Origin: Accumulibacter sp036625275
GTDB lineage: Bacteria; Pseudomonadota; Gammaproteobacteria; Burkholderiales; Rhodocyclaceae
Assembly (NCBI RefSeq): GCF_036625275.1
Contig: NZ_JAZKUD010000001.1
Coordinates: 1-64,000 of the forward strand
DNA: 64,000 bases
Direction: 5' to 3'
The translations under genes were made by a program, and so were the position numbers. Positions 1 through 7,772 of the stretch are shown piece by piece. The stretch's first letter is position 1, and the number at the start of each line of letters is the position of its first letter. The notes below the pieces were generated by a model. The model saw only the letters and a list, made by a program, of their open reading frames with translations. It was not told the origin of the DNA and searched no databases.

Positions 1-216
1 ATGGCCATTCCGGACGAGACGTGGGGCGTCGTGGCCGAACTGACTGTCGTCGAATTCGCTGCCCTCTTGAAAGAGTGGGCGGGCTACGCCCGACTGGCGG
101 CCTACAAGAAGCCCCCCCGTGGCCCCAGGAAGCCCCACCCACCCCGCGAAAGGTGCGGCAAGATCAAGCATGTAGCCACCTCTCGCCTTCTACTCGTCAG
201 GCGGCCCGCAGGCTGA
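1..216 (+). pseudogene. C-terminal fragment of an IS4-like transposase
   Basis: The frame is open from the window edge to a TGA at 214-216 and gives about 71 residues. The last 35 residues are basic and proline-rich (AYKKPPRGPRKPHPP, then HVATSRLL), a tail I recall from IS4-family transposases of the KHPRGPKKP type. No catalytic residues lie in the visible part, and the gene probably continues upstream of base 1, so the ATG at base 1 need not be its start. Its end overlaps the truncated end of the neighbouring AAA ATPase gene on the opposite strand, which suggests the IS insertion cut that gene. Family assignment is from memory of the tail motif. Confidence 0.5.
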
Positions 217-764
217 GAAAAACACCCGCAAAGGGTTGGTTGTAGAAACCCATGCTCACCAGCGCGTCGAAGGCGGGTCGGAAGGTGGGCAATCCGGCGG
301 CGTTGACCAGCGCCAGGCGATCCGGGGTGCTGACCGGAAACACCTCTTCGCTGGTCTTTTCCGGAACCCCCCCCGGACATCAGAAAGCTGGGGCCGACAT
401 CCGGCGCGCCGATCGCACACTCTTCTCGCTGGACCTCGAAACCACTCGCCGGGCGGGCGCCGACATTGAAGGCGTAGTAGCCGTCGCGGCCATCCGGCAG
501 CCGGAAATCCAGTCGGATTCCAAAATGTGTCGGGTGGCCGCCGGAACGACGCCTCACCTCGGACAAGCCACCGCGCACCTGCAGTGCGTTTTCCAGGGAG
601 CCCTGCAAAGCGTCTTTGACGAAGTGCAGAACATCCAAAAAGTTGCCCTTGCTCGAGCCGTTGGCACCCACCAGATACGAAACAGACCCGAGTTCCACAT
701 CGCACGCTGCGATGCTCCTGTAATTCTTCGCCCGAACGCGGCAGATGAAAACGGTGTTTTTCAT
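197..764 (-). pseudogene. Truncated, frameshifted AAA-family ATPase
   Basis: Reading starts at ATG 764 (MKNTVFICRVRAKNYRSI), the typical N-terminus of AAA_21/OLD-like ATPases. The Walker A region reads GANGSSKGNF where the family has GxxGxGKS/T/N, so the P-loop is itself altered. After about 130 residues the frame breaks in a run of eight C (367-374 on the plus strand). The next frame continues with family-like sequence (PEKTSEEVFPVSTPDRLAL) and then stops at 197-199. A full member is about twice as long, so the C-terminal half is missing, apparently replaced by the IS end carrying the transposase tail at 1-216. The start overlaps the stop of the upstream RNA ligase gene by ATGA, so it was translationally coupled to it. 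Confidence 0.7.
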
Positions 765-1471
765 GATTCGGTCCAAAGATCATTAGGGGGCATGCCTTCG
801 AGTTGATTCCAGGCCATTGTGCGGCCCCGCCAGTGGCTCTCGATCTGCTGCGTGAACTCAGCCCGGACCAGCTTGGCACGCTGGTGCAGCCAAAGCTCGT
901 CCTCCACCCGGATCACCACACCCTCCATGGGTCCGTCGCGGTATCGGCTGCGATGCTTGCTCAGCAGGCTCTTCAATCCCGGCAGATCGGCCGAACCATC
1001 CATTAGCGCGGGTATCGCTGGCAGGCCCAGGCAGTGCGCCCAGTCGTCGCGGCGGCGGGTGCACCAGAAGCGGCCCTCGCGCCGGTCATAAACATCGAAC
1101 ACCAGCCACCAGTCGGGTAGCGCCGTATAGTCCAGCGAATGCCGTGCTGCGCACCACTCGCCAAACGCGATCAGATGCGTATCCAGGGCGTCGAACAGGG
1201 CATCCTCATGGGCGGTCAGCCACGGCCCCAGGCGGGCGAACTGGCCGCCGAAGGGTGGACGCAGGAACTGCCCCCGGTTCTGCGCCCGCACGTGGCCGTC
1301 GCCGCCGACCGACAGCCCCAGGTTGGCACCATCGAGCTTTTCCTCCACCACGACGTCGGTGCTGAGCAGCGCCCTCGCCTCGGCCGCTGACAACACCTTG
1401 TCATCGCGCGGTTCACCCGTGCCGAGCCAGGCGAGATGCGGAGTGTGGGGAAAACGGAAGAAGTCGGTCAT
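761..1471 (-). CDS. ATP-dependent RNA ligase family protein
   Basis: 236 residues. The nucleotidyltransferase motif I is EEKLDGANLGLS, with Lys45 as the predicted adenylation site (K-x-D-G at 45-48). Further motifs are VFDVYDRREGRFW (motif III/IIIa-like), MEGVVIRVED (motif IV) and AKLVRAEF (motif V). Such RNA_ligase-family enzymes seal RNA nicks through an enzyme-AMP intermediate. The start at 1471 was chosen because it overlaps the stop of the upstream PIN-like gene by ATGA, and the stop at 761 overlaps the ATG of the following AAA ATPase in the same way. The protein is short, with no obvious C-terminal partner domain. It is the only intact gene in the downstream half of this operon; its role there is unknown, and RNA repair is an inference. 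Confidence 0.75.
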   Translation of the reverse strand: MTDFFRFPHTPHLAWLGTGEPRDDKVLSAAEARALLSTDVVVEEKLDGANLGLSVGGDGHVRAQNRGQFLRPPFGGQFARLGPWLTAHEDALFDALDTHLIAFGEWCAARHSLDYTALPDWWLVFDVYDRREGRFWCTRRRDDWAHCLGLPAIPALMDGSADLPGLKSLLSKHRSRYRDGPMEGVVIRVEDELWLHQRAKLVRAEFTQQIESHWRGRTMAWNQLEGMPPNDLWTES

Positions 1472-1685
1472 GGGCGATCCGGCAGCTCGGGGACCGGTTG
1501 CTTCGGGAACTTGGACGCATAAAACCGCAGCACGTCCGCGCGGCAAAGGAACTCCACCTTGACGCCATGTGCCGCGAGTTGCGGCCACCAAGCCAGCCAC
1601 TTGCAGTCGGCGGCCTGCCAGACCGGCGGTTTGTCCGGGTGCGCATGGGCAACGGCGGCGAACTTGCGATCAGGCGCGTCGAACT
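1468..1685 (-). pseudogene. C-terminal part of PIN-like nuclease (split by IS66)
   Basis: An open minus-strand frame running from the IS66 target site to a TGA at 1468-1470 encodes about 72 residues (FDAPDRKFAAVAHAHPDKPPV and on). Removing the IS (1694-3377) and one copy of the 8-bp target duplication joins it in frame to the N-terminal part at 3378-3699. The result is one continuous 179-residue reading frame. This half carries the later acidic residues of the PIN fold (DRKF and AADCKW). Its stop overlaps the RNA ligase start by ATGA. Confidence 0.75.
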
Positions 1686-1693
1686 GCGGCTGC
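1686..1693. repeat. IS66 target-site duplication, left copy
   Basis: The octamer gcggctgc directly precedes the left IS end and is repeated exactly at 3378-3385 after the right end. Eight-base duplications are characteristic of IS66-family transposition. Confidence 0.9.
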
Positions 1694-3377
1694 GTAACTG
1701 TTCACACCCCCTCAACAATTTGCGCGACAGCGTGAAGTTGTATGTCATAATGCGCGGAACTTAACGACGACACGACGCGATGCACCTGCGCAAGCACGAC
1801 CTTCTGCAAATGAACGACGAGTGGCTGAAGAAGCTACCGGCGGAGCGATTGCTGGAGGTGTCGAAGCGTCTGCTGGACGACGTCAAAGAGTGACATGATC
1901 GGCTGAACCAAAACCCGGACAACAGTTCGCGCCCGCGCACCAGCCAAGCCCCTTGGGAGAGAGCCAGCGACGCGGAGGTGAGCCGGGATTCGCCAAGCGA
2001 GAGCGACACATCAGAGGCGGATGAAGGGGAGAGGGAAAGCGGGGAGGTAACGGAAGAGACGGCCAAATCGGAAGTGAAGTCCCCCTCAGCGCCGAAGACG
2101 GCAAAGAAGAAGGCAGGCAAGCAGCTTGGCAGCCAGGGCTTTGGCCGCACCCAGAAACTGACGGTCACCGCCACTTGCGAGCACCGACCGGAGAACTGTG
2201 CGGCGTGTGCGTTAGCGCTGGCGGCGGATGCCAAGTCAGAGGCTTACACGGGCTGGGACGAAATTGACATTGCGCCGCAGGTCGACGGCACGATCGGGCT
2301 GCTGTTCAGTGTGACGCGTCACCTTCTGCTGGAAGTCGTCTGCTCCTGCGGCCATGTCAGCCGTGCGCAACCTTGGCGGGCGCCGCCGGACGGCCAGTGG
2401 GAGAAGGTCGAACTGGGCGAGTGGCGTCTGGTGGGTCCCCAGTTGGCCGGACTCCTCGTTTTCCTCGGGCTGCGTATGCGGCTGTCGCGGGGGCGTATTC
2501 GCGAGGGGCTGATGGAATGGTTCGGCCTGATGCTGAGCACCGGCGTGATCGACGAGACGATCCGGGAAGCGGGGCGCGCCAGTTTCCCGTTGGAGGACGT
2601 GTTGGTGGCCGACATCGTGCAGGCACCGCCACTGAATGTGGATGAAACGCCGTGGAAGGAATCCGGCCTGCTGCTGTGGCTGTGGGCTTTGGTCACCACC
2701 CACACGGTGCTGTTCCTCATTGGCCCGCGCAGCGCGGAAATGCTGGAGAATGCCTTGCAAGACGGCTTCTACGGCATTCTCATCAGCGATGGCTACGGGG
2801 TCTACCGCGCCTGGAAAAACCGCCTGCGCTGTTGGCCGCATCTGATGCGCAAGTTGCGAGGCCTGGCCGAATCGAGCGACCGACGGGTGTCCGGGGTCGG
2901 CAAAGAGATGGAAGGCCTCATGGAAACGCTGATGGCCGCCATCTACGCGGCCCGGATTGATCCGCCGCCGGAAGGGCTGCCGTTACGCTACGCCGCCGAC
3001 ATCGAACGGCTGCGGCACCTGTGCGAGGCGCATCGGATGGATGACCACAAGGGGCTGCGCAGCGTCGTGCGCGAATTCCTCTACGACTGGGAAGTGATCC
3101 TCCGCCCGGTCGCCGAGCCCCATCTGCCACTCTCCAATAACGCTGCCGAACAGGCGCTACGTCATTGGGTGATTGCGCGCCACATCAGCCACGGTACCCG
3201 CTCCGAAGCGGGGTCTCGCGCCTTCGCGCTCCTGGCCAGCGTCATCGAAACCTGCCGCCGTCGTGGGGCCTCCTCCTGGCGCTACCTCGGCACCGTCATC
3301 GCCGCCGCGCGCAAGGGCTTGCCGCTCCCTCCGCTCCCAGCCATCCCGGCAGCAGCATAGGGGGAGTGAACGATTAC
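1694..3377 (+). mobile_element. IS66-family insertion sequence, complete ends
   Basis: The element is 1,684 bp. The left end starts gtaactgttcac and the right end closes gtgaacgattac, so the termini are imperfect inverted repeats of the form gtaaNNgttcac. An 8-bp direct repeat (gcggctgc) flanks it. It carries one long transposase frame and no separate tnpA/tnpB genes, as in the single-gene IS66 variants. It sits inside a PIN-like nuclease gene. The clean duplication implies a fairly recent insertion. Confidence 0.92.
1780..3360 (+). pseudogene. tnpC: IS66 transposase with an in-frame stop
   Basis: One frame runs from ATG 1780 to TAG 3358-3360 (526 codons) but has a TGA at 1891-1893, after DDVKE and before HDRLNQNPDNSSRP. 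That junction is normally continuous in IS66 transposases (a KELQDRLNQNP-like stretch). Downstream are a Cys/His-rich zinc-finger-like region (CEHRPENCAACALAL), the DDE domain with Asp in LNVDETPW and in ISDGYGVYRAW, and Glu in SNNAAEQALRHW. If GTG 1978 or another internal start were used, most of the protein could still be made without its N-terminal coiled region. Activity is therefore doubtful but not excluded. Confidence 0.85.
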
Positions 3378-3385
3378 GCGGCTGC
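3378..3385. repeat. IS66 target-site duplication, right copy
   Basis: Exact repeat of the octamer at 1686-1693, immediately after the right inverted repeat of the IS66 element. Confidence 0.9.
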
Positions 3386-3699
3386 AGCGCGGCATCAGGA
3401 AATTCGGCAAATGCATCAGGCTGTGTCTCGGTGATCGCGATGCGATGAACGCGCTTGTCATTGGCGAGGTTTTGCAGCAGCCATTTGAGAAATGCGTCGC
3501 CCACGCCCTTGGGTTGGTTCGGACGCGTCTTGTGCTGGTACTCCTTCAGGATTCTGAAACCATCGTCGATCACCACCACGCCTGCCTTCTGGCGCGCCAG
3601 AAGCTTGCTGACGCACTCGGCACGGCATGTTGCAGACACGTCCTGATGACTCCCGTTGGCTACCAACAATACGTTGGTGTCGATCACCACAGCGTTCAC
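3378..3699 (-). pseudogene. N-terminal part of PIN-like nuclease (split by IS66)
   Basis: It begins at ATG 3699 (MNAVVIDTNVLLVANGSHQD). The VIDTN motif carries the first acidic residue of PIN-domain ribonucleases, and VVIDDGFRILKEY supplies another acidic cluster. The ATG overlaps the stop of the upstream AAA ATPase (ATGA). About 107 residues are present before the IS66 insertion; the rest of the gene lies at 1468-1685. The restored protein would be 179 residues, a normal size for a stand-alone PIN-like protein. The pairing ATPase plus PIN nuclease looks like a two-component defence or toxin module; this is inferred from fold and coupling. Confidence 0.75.
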
Positions 3700-5087
3700 G
3701 AACCTTCCCCATCGGCGATGGCGGCCTGTCGGTGCATTGCCGCCATCGTGCGCGCCGCGATGTCACCCATCTCGTCGCCGAAGAAGTTTTCGGGCCAGTT
3801 CTCGATCTCGCCGAACATGTTCAGGCGCAACTCCTCCATTTCTGCCGCCGCTCCCTTGCGATTGACGAAATAGATCGCCACGTCGCTGGCATCGATCACC
3901 TGTTCGGCCACGCGCCGCTGCAGCCGCGTCAGGAAGTGTTCCGAATGGGTTTCGACGATCAACTGCATGTTGCGCGGCGCGCCGTCCTCGTAGGACTTCA
4001 CCGCACTGACGAACACGTCTGCCAGGTTGGACTGCGCCATCGGGTGCAGGTGAATCTCCGGCTGCTCCATCCACACCGTCGAACCAGGCGGTGCGTAAAA
4101 AGCCTGCACCAGTGCCGGCAAGACCTGCGACACCCCAAAGCCCACGTCGGTCAGCCGGACCTCGGGCGACTTCGGATGCGTCTTCACCAGCACTTCATAT
4201 TCCTTGCGTCCCTTGGCGACCGGTCGAACGGCGAAGCTGTCGATGACGCCGAGGTCGGCCAGCCAGCGCGCGATGAACTCGTCGAACCGTTGGACACGTT
4301 GTCTATGCCCACGATTAAGTTTTCGCTCCTGCGCAGTTGCAGCCAGCAGCGCGGGAATGGCGTATTGACCCTGTGCCCCCACGTCCGGGAGGGTGTCCCC
4401 CGACCATTGATAGCTGCGGCGCGGCGGCTGACGGAGCGGTCCAAGGAAGTACAACTGTTCCAGCACACGCTCGGTCTGTAGCGCGAAGTCGGCCAGAAAG
4501 TCCGCGTTCTGGTAGCGCAGCAGGGTACGGTCGGAGAAACGGTAGAACTTTTCCGGCGGCTCGACCGGCCATCCTCGGTCGACCGCACGGACCAGCTTCA
4601 GCGGAGAACATTCGAGCTTCGCCTGTGACGTGCCGCGCGCATGCTCGACGGAGAGAACCCCGTTTTGCCGATCAAACAATTCGTACTTGAATGCTGCGGT
4701 CTGTGGCTGCTCGGCTTTGTCGGCGCGCAGAGTGCTTGAAAGCCGGAGTTCGTCGCCACGATAAATCTGCTTGGAATCCAAAGCGTTCTTCACGGTCAGC
4801 ACCGAAGGCAGGCGCCAGCGCAGCGAGAATTCAAGCGATTGCGTCAAATCGTGGGCATATAGACAGTCAACGAAAGTGCCCAGATCAATCAACGAATTCT
4901 CGTCGCCCAGATGCAGGGCGCGCTTGCGGTCGGCGAGGGCAACGGTCTGTTTCAATGCAATCAAGAGGTGACCTAAGCTGGACTTGCCGGAGCTGTTGGC
5001 ACCGAAGATCACGGTCAGCGGCGCCAGGCGAATCGGCCCGGTGTCCTGCCATGCCTTGAAGTTCTTGATCTGCAGCTGGGTCAGCAT
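3696..5087 (-). CDS. AAA-family ATPase, DUF3696 type
   Basis: 463 residues starting MLTQLQIKNFKAWQDTGPIRL. Walker A is GANSSGKSS (residues 29-37). The ABC-like signature region reads LTDVGFGVSQVLP, Walker B is VWMEQPEIHLHP, and the switch histidine is in LIVETHSEHFLTRL. The C-terminal stretch (LNMFGEIENWPENFFGDEM) matches the DUF3696 tail as I recall it. Such SMC/OLD-like ATPases usually act as sensors or motors next to a nuclease partner. The start at 5087 overlaps the end of a broken upstream gene, and the stop overlaps the PIN-like gene by ATGA, so the two products were probably made in fixed ratio. The gene is intact but its partner is IS-disrupted. Confidence 0.8.
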   Translation of the reverse strand: MLTQLQIKNFKAWQDTGPIRLAPLTVIFGANSSGKSSLGHLLIALKQTVALADRKRALHLGDENSLIDLGTFVDCLYAHDLTQSLEFSLRWRLPSVLTVKNALDSKQIYRGDELRLSSTLRADKAEQPQTAAFKYELFDRQNGVLSVEHARGTSQAKLECSPLKLVRAVDRGWPVEPPEKFYRFSDRTLLRYQNADFLADFALQTERVLEQLYFLGPLRQPPRRSYQWSGDTLPDVGAQGQYAIPALLAATAQERKLNRGHRQRVQRFDEFIARWLADLGVIDSFAVRPVAKGRKEYEVLVKTHPKSPEVRLTDVGFGVSQVLPALVQAFYAPPGSTVWMEQPEIHLHPMAQSNLADVFVSAVKSYEDGAPRNMQLIVETHSEHFLTRLQRRVAEQVIDASDVAIYFVNRKGAAAEMEELRLNMFGEIENWPENFFGDEMGDIAARTMAAMHRQAAIADGEGS

Positions 5088-5345
5088 TTCGCCATCTCCA
5101 TGGGAATTGTCATGTTGAGTTCGTCCCAGGCTTCGAGCACCAGCCGCCGCGTGCGGTACTCGCCGTAGGCGTGGATTTCTCCTTCCCTGACTGAGCACGC
5201 GGAAAGTTTCGGAGGGGTAGTCGGCGCCCATCACTTCGGCCGGGTCTAGGAGGTAGCGCAGTTCGGTGAGGTTTGCATGATCTTCGTCGGATTTTCCGGC
5301 CAGGAACCACTTGATGGCCACGCTGGCATCGACGACGACAATCAT
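5081..5345 (-). pseudogene. VapC toxin N-terminus joined to an unknown C-terminal fragment
   Basis: The first ~25 residues (MIVVVDASVAIKWFLAGKSD) are a typical VapC PIN-toxin start with the first catalytic Asp, placed 1 nt after the VapB stop. The sequence then departs from VapC. A single-base insertion near 5190 breaks the frame; correcting it gives a tail ending LVLEAWDELNMTIPMEMAKC whose TGA (5081-5083) overlaps the start of the DUF3696 ATPase. The tail is therefore probably the remnant of the original upstream operon gene, fused by deletion to a VapC start. I do not recognise that gene. Confidence 0.55.
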
Positions 5346-5346
5346 G

Positions 5347-5580
5347 TCATTGCCGGCCGGATTCCCGTGCAGCGCGAAATTCCGCGTCAGTGACGGCGGG
5401 AGCGTGCTTTCTGCGCTCCAGAATGCGTTGGCCAGCGGCCTCGCTTCGCTGCCGGCTGCGTGCCCGCTCGACGGCTTCCCGCATCAGGTCGGCGATGATG
5501 GCGCTCTTGTTCTGGCCCTGAAAGGTCTCGTTGAAGACCCGCTTCACTTCTTCCGGGACGCTGAAGTTGACGGTACTCAT
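5347..5580 (-). CDS. vapB: VapB-type ribbon-helix-helix antitoxin
   Basis: 77 residues (MSTVNFSVPEEVKRVFNETF). The N-terminus resembles a MetJ/Arc ribbon-helix-helix DNA-binding fold; the helix-rich basic C-terminus would wrap the toxin. It is followed after 1 nt by a VapC start, the usual antitoxin-first order, but the toxin is truncated, so this antitoxin is probably orphaned. It interrupts the helicase remnant upstream, which suggests the TA pair arrived by insertion or deletion into a defence operon. Confidence 0.7.
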   Translation of the reverse strand: MSTVNFSVPEEVKRVFNETFQGQNKSAIIADLMREAVERARSRQRSEAAGQRILERRKHAPAVTDAEFRAARESGRQ

Positions 5581-5648
5581 CGGGAGCCTCAATTGTTGAA
5601 GATTTCCACAATTGTCGACGGGGTTGCGGCAGAAGGTCAATCCCGATC

Positions 5649-6252
5649 TTACGTGTGCGGGCCGTCGATGAAGACCGCCAACGGGTATTCGTCGTAGAAG
5701 AAGTCTGCGCAGGTCTGCGCCGAGGCGATGGTGTGCTGCCCACGGTCGGGCGGTGGCCATGTTGCCCGACATAAGCCAGCCAGCATGCTCCAGCGAACTG
5801 CCTGCCGTGCGCGCCAGCTCGGCGCTGTGCTGCTTGGGCGCACGCCCGTGCGTGCCGAGCTTGGCTTCAGACTGCGTCAGGCGGCACAACATCCCGAGCA
5901 CCAGGCCACCAGCCTCCTTGTCCTGTCGGTCGATGAGCGGGTGGTCAGGCTGGTTGTAGTAGGAAAGCAGGCATTTGTAGCAGCCGGCTTCGCAGAGGGG
6001 CTGGCCGTCGTCGCCCAACTCGTCGTCGAGCGCCGCCCTGACCCACGACTGTCCTCCGGCTGGGCGCTTGAAGTGCATGATTTCCAGCGCCTCGGCAGCC
6101 ACGGTCGCCAGTGCGCTGGACTCGGTCGCGAGGCGGGTCAGGACGCCGGCACCGCCCTCGGCAGCTTCATAAAACAGGATCGATGGCCGGTTGTCACGCG
6201 TCGGCAAGGGCTCGGCCATCAGCTCGCTCTCTTCGAGCTGTGGTGTTCGCAC
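5649..6252 (-). pseudogene. C-terminal remnant of a DUF1998 DEAD/DEAH-box helicase
   Basis: The frame from 6252 reads PSILFYEAAEGGAGVLTRL, then CEAGCYKCLLSYYNQPDHP, the cysteine-rich DUF1998 signature of large helicases found in DISARM-like and other defence loci. Near 5830-5790 it shifts to another frame that continues RGQHTIASAQTCADFF and DEYPLAVFIDGPHT, stopping at 5649. Only about 200 of the usual >900 residues remain, with no helicase motifs, so this is a dead fragment. It lies upstream of the VapB and AAA genes on the same strand and may once have been the first gene of the operon. Confidence 0.65.
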
Positions 6253-6276
6253 TCCGTGGCGGGACGCACTAAAAGC

Positions 6277-7731
6277 TCACATCAGCACGATGTCGTATTG
6301 CTCCTGCGAGTAGCTGGGCTCCGCCTGAAGTGAAATCGGTTTGCCGATGAAGTCGGAGAGCATGGCCAGACCCTGCGACTCTTCGTCGAGAAAGCGGTCG
6401 ATCACCGCCTGGTTGCCGAGCACGCGATATTCGCGCGCGTTGAACTGACGGGCTTCGCGCAGCAGTTCGCGCAGGATTTCGTAACACACGGTGCGCGCCG
6501 TCTTGACCTCGCCACGCCCGCCACAGGTCGGGCATTCCTCACACAACACATGCGCGAGCGACTCGCGCGTCCGTTTGCGGGTCATCTCGACCAGTCCAAG
6601 CGCGGTGAAGCCATTGACCGTCAGACGCGTATGGTCGCGCGCCAGGGCCTTGTTGAACTCGCTGAGGACCGCCGTGCGGTGCTCTTCGTTCTCCATGTCG
6701 ATGAAGTCGATAATGATGATGCCGCCCAGGTTGCGCAGGCGCAGTTGGCGCGCGATCGTCTGTGCGGCTTCGAGATTGGTCTTGAAAATGGTGTCGTCGA
6801 AGTTGCGGACGCCGACGAAACCGCCGGTATTGACGTCGATGGTGGTCATGGCCTCGGTTTGATCGATGATCAGGTACCCCCCGGATTTCAGATCGACGCG
6901 GCGGGCGAGGGCTTTCTGCAATTCTTCTTCCACGCCATACAGGTCGAACAGCGGCCGTTCACCAACGTAGTGCTCCAGCAAGGGGGCGACCGTCGGGGTG
7001 TACTCGGCGGCAAAATTGGTGAGCCGCTGGAAGTTTTCGCGCGAATCGATGACGATACGTGCCGTCTCGGGGTTGACGAAATCGCGCAGTACCCGCTGTG
7101 CCAGCGACAATTCCTGGTAGAGCAGAGAAGGGGGAGCGGCGGTGGTCGATTGCGTCAGGATGTCACGCCAGAGTTTGCGCAGGTACTCGATGTCCTTGGC
7201 GAGTTCGGCCTCGCTCGCGCTCTCGGCCATGGTTCGGACGATGAAGCCACCGGCCTCGTCGCCGGGTACCAGGCGACCCAGTTTCTCGCGCAGCGCTTCA
7301 CGTTCGGACTCTCGCTCGATGCGCTGCGAAATTCCGATGTGCTTGTCCTGCGGCAGGTAGACCAGCATCCGTCCGGCGATCGACACCTGCGTAGACAGGC
7401 GTGCGCCCTTGCTGCCCATCGGGTCCTTGATCACCTGCACCAGAATGCTTTGCCCTTCGAACAACAGGCGCTCGATCGGTCGCAGCGGTTCGTCGCTCGG
7501 ACGCGGCTCGCGAATGTCGGCAACGTGCAGAAATGCGGTACGGCCGAGGCCGATGTCGATGAACGCCGATTGCATGCCTGGCAGGATGCGAACAATGCGT
7601 CCCACGTAGATATTGCCAACGAAGCCACGACTGGCGCTGCGTTCGATGTGCAGTTCCTGCACGACGCCCTGATGCATGACGGCGACGCGCGTTTCCTGCG
7701 GGGTAAAGTTGATCAGGATCTCTTCGGACAT
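6277..7731 (-). CDS. rng: Ribonuclease G
   Basis: 484 residues from MSEEILINFTPQETRVAVMH, close to the usual ~489. The N-terminal S1-like RNA-binding domain includes NIYVGRIVRILPGMQSAFID (about 45-64). Catalytic metal-binding aspartates lie in TTIDVNTGGFVG and IIIDFIDMENEEH, and the zinc-link motif CPTCGGRGEV sits in the C-terminal third. RNase G is a cytoplasmic endoribonuclease that matures the 5' end of 16S rRNA and degrades mRNA. The start was set at ATG 7731 by family length; the frame stays open upstream but with non-homologous sequence. The gene is divergent from the TrhP-like gene with a 41-bp gap. Confidence 0.95.
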   Translation of the reverse strand: MSEEILINFTPQETRVAVMHQGVVQELHIERSASRGFVGNIYVGRIVRILPGMQSAFIDIGLGRTAFLHVADIREPRPSDEPLRPIERLLFEGQSILVQVIKDPMGSKGARLSTQVSIAGRMLVYLPQDKHIGISQRIERESEREALREKLGRLVPGDEAGGFIVRTMAESASEAELAKDIEYLRKLWRDILTQSTTAAPPSLLYQELSLAQRVLRDFVNPETARIVIDSRENFQRLTNFAAEYTPTVAPLLEHYVGERPLFDLYGVEEELQKALARRVDLKSGGYLIIDQTEAMTTIDVNTGGFVGVRNFDDTIFKTNLEAAQTIARQLRLRNLGGIIIIDFIDMENEEHRTAVLSEFNKALARDHTRLTVNGFTALGLVEMTRKRTRESLAHVLCEECPTCGGRGEVKTARTVCYEILRELLREARQFNAREYRVLGNQAVIDRFLDEESQGLAMLSDFIGKPISLQAEPSYSQEQYDIVLM

Positions 7732-7772
7732 GGTGGGGCAATCTGGAGAATGGGAGCAGGAATGGGAGTAAC

